A stretch of DNA of 64,000 nucleotides from Roseomonas aerilata DSM 19363 (GTDB taxonomy: Bacteria > Pseudomonadota > Alphaproteobacteria > Acetobacterales > Acetobacteraceae), in NCBI RefSeq assembly GCF_000711725.1, contig NZ_JONP01000013.1:95611-159610 (forward strand). Direction: 5' to 3'. The translations under genes and the position numbers were made by a program. The notes below the pieces were generated by a model that was given only the letters and a program-made list of their open reading frames with translations, ran no database searches and was not told where the DNA came from. Shown here piece by piece: positions 60,662-64,000 of this stretch (position 1 is the stretch's first letter; each line of letters begins with the position of its first letter).

Positions 60662-62695
60662 CTAGCGCCGCCACAGACGCCCGTCAGGGCGGACCGGGAA
60701 GTCCGCGTCGAGCTCGGCCAGGCGCTCGCGGTAGCGGGCGAGATAGGCGGTGTCGTCCAGCGTCTCCATGAGGTCCAGGTCCTCGGCCGCGCCGATCTCG
60801 TGGTAGATATCGAGGTTGGCGAGGTCGGGCTGGGGCAAGGTGCCGGCGCGACGATCCTCCTGCATCTGGCCGTAGAGCGCTTCGAGCGAGCGGACCAGGC
60901 CGGGGGTGTCGAACAGGGTGCACGTGTCGCGGCTCGCCTTCAGCCGGGCGCGAAGGGCCGCGAGTTGCGGCCTATCCCTGGCGAGCTCGATCGCCCGCGC
61001 GACATAGGCTTCGGGTGTGTGGCAGACCATTTCGGGCAGGCCGGCCGCGGTGACGAGGCTGGCACAGACGCGCGTCGCGAAACTCCGGCCCGAGAGCGCA
61101 AGGATCGGCAGCCCGACCCAGAGGGCATCGGAGGCGGTCGTGTGCGCGCCATAGGGAAAGTTGTCGAGGAACAGGTCGGCGAGCTGCATGCGCGCCAGGT
61201 GCTGCGGGTTCGGCATGCGGCCGGCGAAGATCAGCCGGTCCGGGGCGACACCGGCGGCCAAGGCCTGGGCGCGCAGTCGCTCATTGGTGTCGGCGGTGCC
61301 GCTGAACAGCCAGAGCACACTGTTGGGCACCTCGCGCAGGATGGTCATCCAGCGCGCGAAGCAGCGGGGTGTCAGTTTCTGCATGCCATTGAGGCAGCAG
61401 AAGACGAAGGCATCCTCCGGCAGGCCAAGCTGTTGGCGCGTGGGCGCGGGCGCCACCGTGCGCTTGCGGTCGTTCGGCTGGTAGCAGGGCAGGCGGAGAA
61501 CCTTCTCGGAGTAGTAGGTCTCGCTCTCCGGGGGAATGATCACGTTGTCGGCGACGATGTAGTGATGGTAGGGGCTGCCCATCGAACCCGGAAAGCCAAA
61601 CCAGTTCACCGCGACCGGCGCCGGGCGCATGGCGAAGACCTTGGTGCGCGCGTCCTTGGTGTAGCCGTTCAGGTCCACCAGGATGTCGATGCCGTGCTGC
61701 CGGATGAGCTGGGCCGCGCGGGCGTCATCGATCCCGTTCAGGTCCGTCCAGTGGTCCACCGCGCGCTTGGACCGCCGATGTGTCTCGTCCGATGTGTTGA
61801 TGCCGCAGTAGTAGGCGAAGACCTCCACGTTCTCGCGGTTATGCGTCTCGAGCACATCGGTCATGGCGAAGCCCACGGCATGGTCCCGGAGGTCGGAAGA
61901 GACATAGCCGATCCGCAGGCGGCGCCCCGGCTCAGGCGCGCGCGGAACCTCCATCAGCCGCGGGCGGGCCGGACGGCCGATGGAATGGCGGGCGTAGTTG
62001 TAAGCATTGGCGAGATGGAAGATGGGATCGTCGGTGTGGTAGGCGGCGGAGAGCGGCGAGATCGCGGACTGGAGCTTGGGTGCCTCGAGCCGGTTGCTCG
62101 CGGCCAGGACGGGCCATTTGCACTGCCGCTGCCGTAGCGCGATCAGGTGCTGCATCACATCCGGCTGGTCGTGGTTCAGCTCGAGAGACTGGCGGAGCGT
62201 GTCCTCGGCAGCTGCATCCTCCTGCGCGGCTTCGAGCACGCGGCCGGCCTGCTTCAGGGCGAGCAACTTGTAGGTCAGCGCGTCCGGCGTCACGGCCGAC
62301 TGCGCGCTGACGAAGGAGAGCCAGGTTTCCACGGCAAGCCCGGCTTGGCCCATCCGCTCCAGCAGGCCGCCCAGGTTGATATAGGGCGGGCCGAAATCTG
62401 ACTTGAGACGGATCGTTTCCCGCAGGGCATTGATGGCGCCGGGCAGGTCGCCGGAGTCGGAGAGGCAGACGGCGTAGTTGAAGTAGATGGCTGGCGCGCC
62501 GGGATGCCCGTTATTGAGGGCAAGCCACGTCTTGTAGAGCGTCAGGGCGAAGGACAGGTCGTGGGCGGCAAGGCGCCCCGCCTCGCCGATCAGTTCCTCG
62601 GCCGTCATCTGCCGGGCATTGATCCGGGCCAGGGCTGCCGCCAGTTCCGCCGCGCCAGCATGGACCGGAGGCGCTTGGATTTCCGCTTCGGACAA
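60662..62695 (-). CDS. O-GlcNAc transferase-like (SPINDLY/GT41) protein with N-terminal TPRs
   Basis: Cytosolic glycosyltransferase of family 41, 677 residues. The N-terminal 220 residues hold TPR-like helices (APAIYFNYAVCLSDSGDLPGAINALRETIRL, PPYINLGGLLERMGQAGLAVETW). The catalytic half begins near RRLRIGYVSSDLRDHAVGFAM and has IDILVDLNGYTKDAR, VAVNWFGFPGSMGSPYHHYIVAD, CLNGMQKLTPRCFARWMTILREVP, and LFLDNFPYGAHTTASDALWVGLPILALSG, all OGT/SPINDLY landmarks. It should attach a sugar to Ser/Thr of proteins. It lies 168 bp downstream of a Ser/Thr-rich repeat protein in the same orientation, the obvious substrate candidate. Confidence 0.93.
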   Translation of the reverse strand: MSEAEIQAPPVHAGAAELAAALARINARQMTAEELIGEAGRLAAHDLSFALTLYKTWLALNNGHPGAPAIYFNYAVCLSDSGDLPGAINALRETIRLKSDFGPPYINLGGLLERMGQAGLAVETWLSFVSAQSAVTPDALTYKLLALKQAGRVLEAAQEDAAAEDTLRQSLELNHDQPDVMQHLIALRQRQCKWPVLAASNRLEAPKLQSAISPLSAAYHTDDPIFHLANAYNYARHSIGRPARPRLMEVPRAPEPGRRLRIGYVSSDLRDHAVGFAMTDVLETHNRENVEVFAYYCGINTSDETHRRSKRAVDHWTDLNGIDDARAAQLIRQHGIDILVDLNGYTKDARTKVFAMRPAPVAVNWFGFPGSMGSPYHHYIVADNVIIPPESETYYSEKVLRLPCYQPNDRKRTVAPAPTRQQLGLPEDAFVFCCLNGMQKLTPRCFARWMTILREVPNSVLWLFSGTADTNERLRAQALAAGVAPDRLIFAGRMPNPQHLARMQLADLFLDNFPYGAHTTASDALWVGLPILALSGRSFATRVCASLVTAAGLPEMVCHTPEAYVARAIELARDRPQLAALRARLKASRDTCTLFDTPGLVRSLEALYGQMQEDRRAGTLPQPDLANLDIYHEIGAAEDLDLMETLDDTAYLARYRERLAELDADFPVRPDGRLWRR

Positions 62696-62831
62696 GGAAG
62701 CAACTCCTTTTTGGATCCCGCGTCGGCCGGGCCGATCTGCTGGCCCTACCGTTCCGCCTTGTTCACAAGTTTGATGCCCCGCGCCACGACAGGCAACCTG
62801 CCTTGGCGCCTTTGTCGAGATGGATCGTGAG

Positions 62832-62855
62832 CGGGCCGGGGAGTGACCCGGCCCG
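62832..62855 (-). terminator. Hairpin after the repeat-protein gene
   Basis: CGGGCCGGG at 62832-62840 and CCCGGCCCG at 62847-62855 form a perfect 9-bp stem with a 6-base loop, 9 bp past the stop of the octapeptide-repeat gene. No T-run follows, so it may be a partial or Rho-assisted terminator, or an mRNA-stabilising hairpin between the repeat gene and the glycosyltransferase gene. Confidence 0.5.
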
Positions 62856-62863
62856 TCCCGTGC

Positions 62864-64000
62864 TCAGCTGAGCAGCGTCAGCAACGCGTTGACCTGGCTG
62901 GTATTCATCGCCTGCACCTGGGTGGTGGTGAAGGCGGCGCCCTGCGTGGTGGTGAACGCGGCGATATCCGACGAGTTGAAGCCCGAGAGCTGGCTCGTGG
63001 ACATGGCCGCAATCGCCGTGGTGCTGAAGCTGCTGGCCTGAGTGGTGGTGAGTGCCGCGATCTCCGTGCTCGTCAGGCCGCCGACCTGGGTCGTACTGAA
63101 CGCGCCGATCTGCGTGGTGGTCAGGGCGCCGACCTGTGTGGTTGTCAGCGCCCTGATGGTCGTCGCGGTCAGGCCACCGAACTGGGTGGTCGTCAGTGCC
63201 GTAATATCGGCCGGGGTCAGGCCGCCAACTTGAGCCGTGGTGAGAGATCCGAGCTGCGTGGAGTCCAGCGCGCCCACCTGATTCGTGTCCAGTACCGCGA
63301 TCTGCGTGGACTTGAGGCCGGCGAGCTGGGCGGTCGTCAGCACCGCGATGTCGGTGGACTCAAGCCCGCTGATCTGGGTTGTCGTCAACGCCGATAGCTG
63401 CGTGGACTTCAGGCCGCCGACCTGGGTTGTGCTTAGCGCTGCCAGCTGCGTTGAGTTCAACCCCGCCAGCTGGGCGGTGGAGAGCGCCGCCACCTGCGTG
63501 GATGTAAGACCACCCAGCTGGGTCGTATCCAGTGTTCCCAATTCGGTGGTGGTAAGCCCGCTTAGTTGAGTCGTGGTGAGTGTGCCAAGCTGGGTAGAGG
63601 TCAGGCTGCCAACCTGTGTCGTGGTCAGGGCGGCGAGGACTGCTGTCTTCAGCCCGAGGATCTGGGTTGTCGTGAGTGCTGCCAGATCGGTCGTCTCGAA
63701 ACCGACGATCTGGGCGGCGGTCAGTGAGCTCAGCTGTGTGGAGGTGAGGCCGGCGAGCTGGGCGGTGTCGAGGGCGCCGAGCTGGCTGGACTTGAGACCG
63801 GCGAGCTGGACGGTGGAGAGGGCGCCGAGCTGGGCGGAGGTGAGGCCGGCGAGCTGGGTGGTGGTGATCGCGCCGAGCTGGGCGGCGGTGAGGCCGGCGA
63901 GTTGGGTGGTGGCGAGCGCGCCGAGTTCGGTGGTGGTGAGGCCGCCGAGCTGGGTGGTGTTGAGCGCCGCGAGCTGGGTGGCCTTGAGGCCGGCGAGCTG
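62864..64000 (-). CDS. Ser/Thr-rich octapeptide-repeat protein, C-terminal part, cut by window edge
   Basis: The minus-strand frame is open from base 64000 to the stop at 62864 and gives the last 378 residues of a longer protein. It is almost entirely a repeat of 8 residues, consensus T-Q-[LIV]-[AG]-[AG]-L-[TSK]-[TS], about 47 copies. Successive units alternate between a Gly-Leu and an Ala-Leu core, so the true unit is 16 residues. The protein is free of Cys in view and nearly free of Pro and aromatic residues, and ends NALLTLLS without a known sorting domain. Spacing of Leu suggests short helix-turn units. Function unknown; surface location and glycosylation by the downstream GT41 enzyme are inferences. 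Confidence 0.85.
   Translation of the reverse strand, partial: QLAGLKATQLAALNTTQLGGLTTTELGALATTQLAGLTAAQLGAITTTQLAGLTSAQLGALSTVQLAGLKSSQLGALDTAQLAGLTSTQLSSLTAAQIVGFETTDLAALTTTQILGLKTAVLAALTTTQVGSLTSTQLGTLTTTQLSGLTTTELGTLDTTQLGGLTSTQVAALSTAQLAGLNSTQLAALSTTQVGGLKSTQLSALTTTQISGLESTDIAVLTTAQLAGLKSTQIAVLDTNQVGALDSTQLGSLTTAQVGGLTPADITALTTTQFGGLTATTIRALTTTQVGALTTTQIGAFSTTQVGGLTSTEIAALTTTQASSFSTTAIAAMSTSQLSGFNSSDIAAFTTTQGAAFTTTQVQAMNTSQVNALLTLLS
62864..64000 (-). repeat. Tandem 24-bp / 48-bp repeat array
   Basis: The DNA behind the octapeptide repeats is a 24-bp tandem array with 48-bp higher order, running out of the window. Units between about 63730 and 64000 are near identical and very GC-rich (GAGCTGGGCGG, GTGAGGCCGGCGAGC recurring), while units below about 63700 have diverged at many silent sites and are less GC-rich. 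This is a gradient expected if expansion or conversion acts mainly on the N-terminal side. Confidence 0.88.

Noticed and set aside
60467..62137. 556-codon open frame on the + strand
   Set aside because: Antisense of the GT41 gene.
62864..64000. CRISPR-like periodicity
   Set aside because: The period is 24/48 bp, without unique spacers, in one continuous frame; it is a coding tandem repeat.

Overview
The window is high-GC (about 70% by eye), densely coded DNA from an alphaproteobacterium, most likely Acetobacteraceae (Roseomonas-like). This rests on the secB / Tim44-domain / mltA block, a pckA-chvI-chvG neighbourhood, three tripartite-tricarboxylate (Bug/TctC) binding proteins, a polA preceded by a zf-CHCC protein, and rsmI divergent from an LpoA-like lipoprotein. 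I saw no rRNA, tRNA or CRISPR.

Layout. 1-3.8 kb: RND efflux permease (cut by the left edge) and adaptor, divergent from a TetR regulator across a perfect 12-bp inverted repeat. 4.2-8.6 kb: secB, a histidine phosphatase, a Tim44-like protein, mltA (without a conventional start codon), lutA and a DUF1345 membrane protein. 8.9-14.4 kb: AI-2E/PerM-family transporter, a decayed IS1595-type transposase, a glycosyltransferase, an unknown membrane protein and a Na/Pi-cotransporter-PhoU fusion. 14.6-23.7 kb: a catabolic cluster with an atypical DHDPS-family lyase, 3-hydroxyanthranilate 3,4-dioxygenase, an alpha/beta hydrolase, a Bug protein, a complete Liv-type ABC importer and a kynurenine-formamidase-like hydrolase. 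Together these suggest import and breakdown of an aminoaromatic or kynurenine-type compound.

24-38 kb: small lipoprotein, OprB-type porin, a secreted serine protease followed by a small protein that repeats its N-terminal domain, polA, smr, lutC and lutB (separated from lutA), and a peptide-type binding protein translationally coupled to a divergent adenosine-deaminase-family enzyme. 38-47 kb: methyltransferase, enoyl-CoA hydratase, Bug protein, guanine deaminase, M20 peptidase, PEP carboxykinase, Bug protein, DUF3237 and a PNPOx-fold protein. 47.4-51 kb: chvI and chvG with a dihaem cytochrome c between them. 51-59 kb: glycosyltransferase with a DUF4214-like tail, rsmI, lpoA-like lipoprotein, phoR-like kinase, trpS and murJ. 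59-64 kb: UDP-glucuronate-decarboxylase-like SDR, a GT41/SPINDLY-type O-GlcNAc transferase, and a very repetitive Ser/Thr-rich protein that runs off the right edge.

Two things stand out. First, a family of composite intergenic elements built from four palindromic modules occurs at least six times in near-complete form and several more times in part, and fills every long convergent intergenic gap. Second, an octapeptide-repeat protein (47 or more repeats in view) sits directly upstream of an O-GlcNAc-transferase homologue, which looks like a surface protein with its own glycosylation enzyme.
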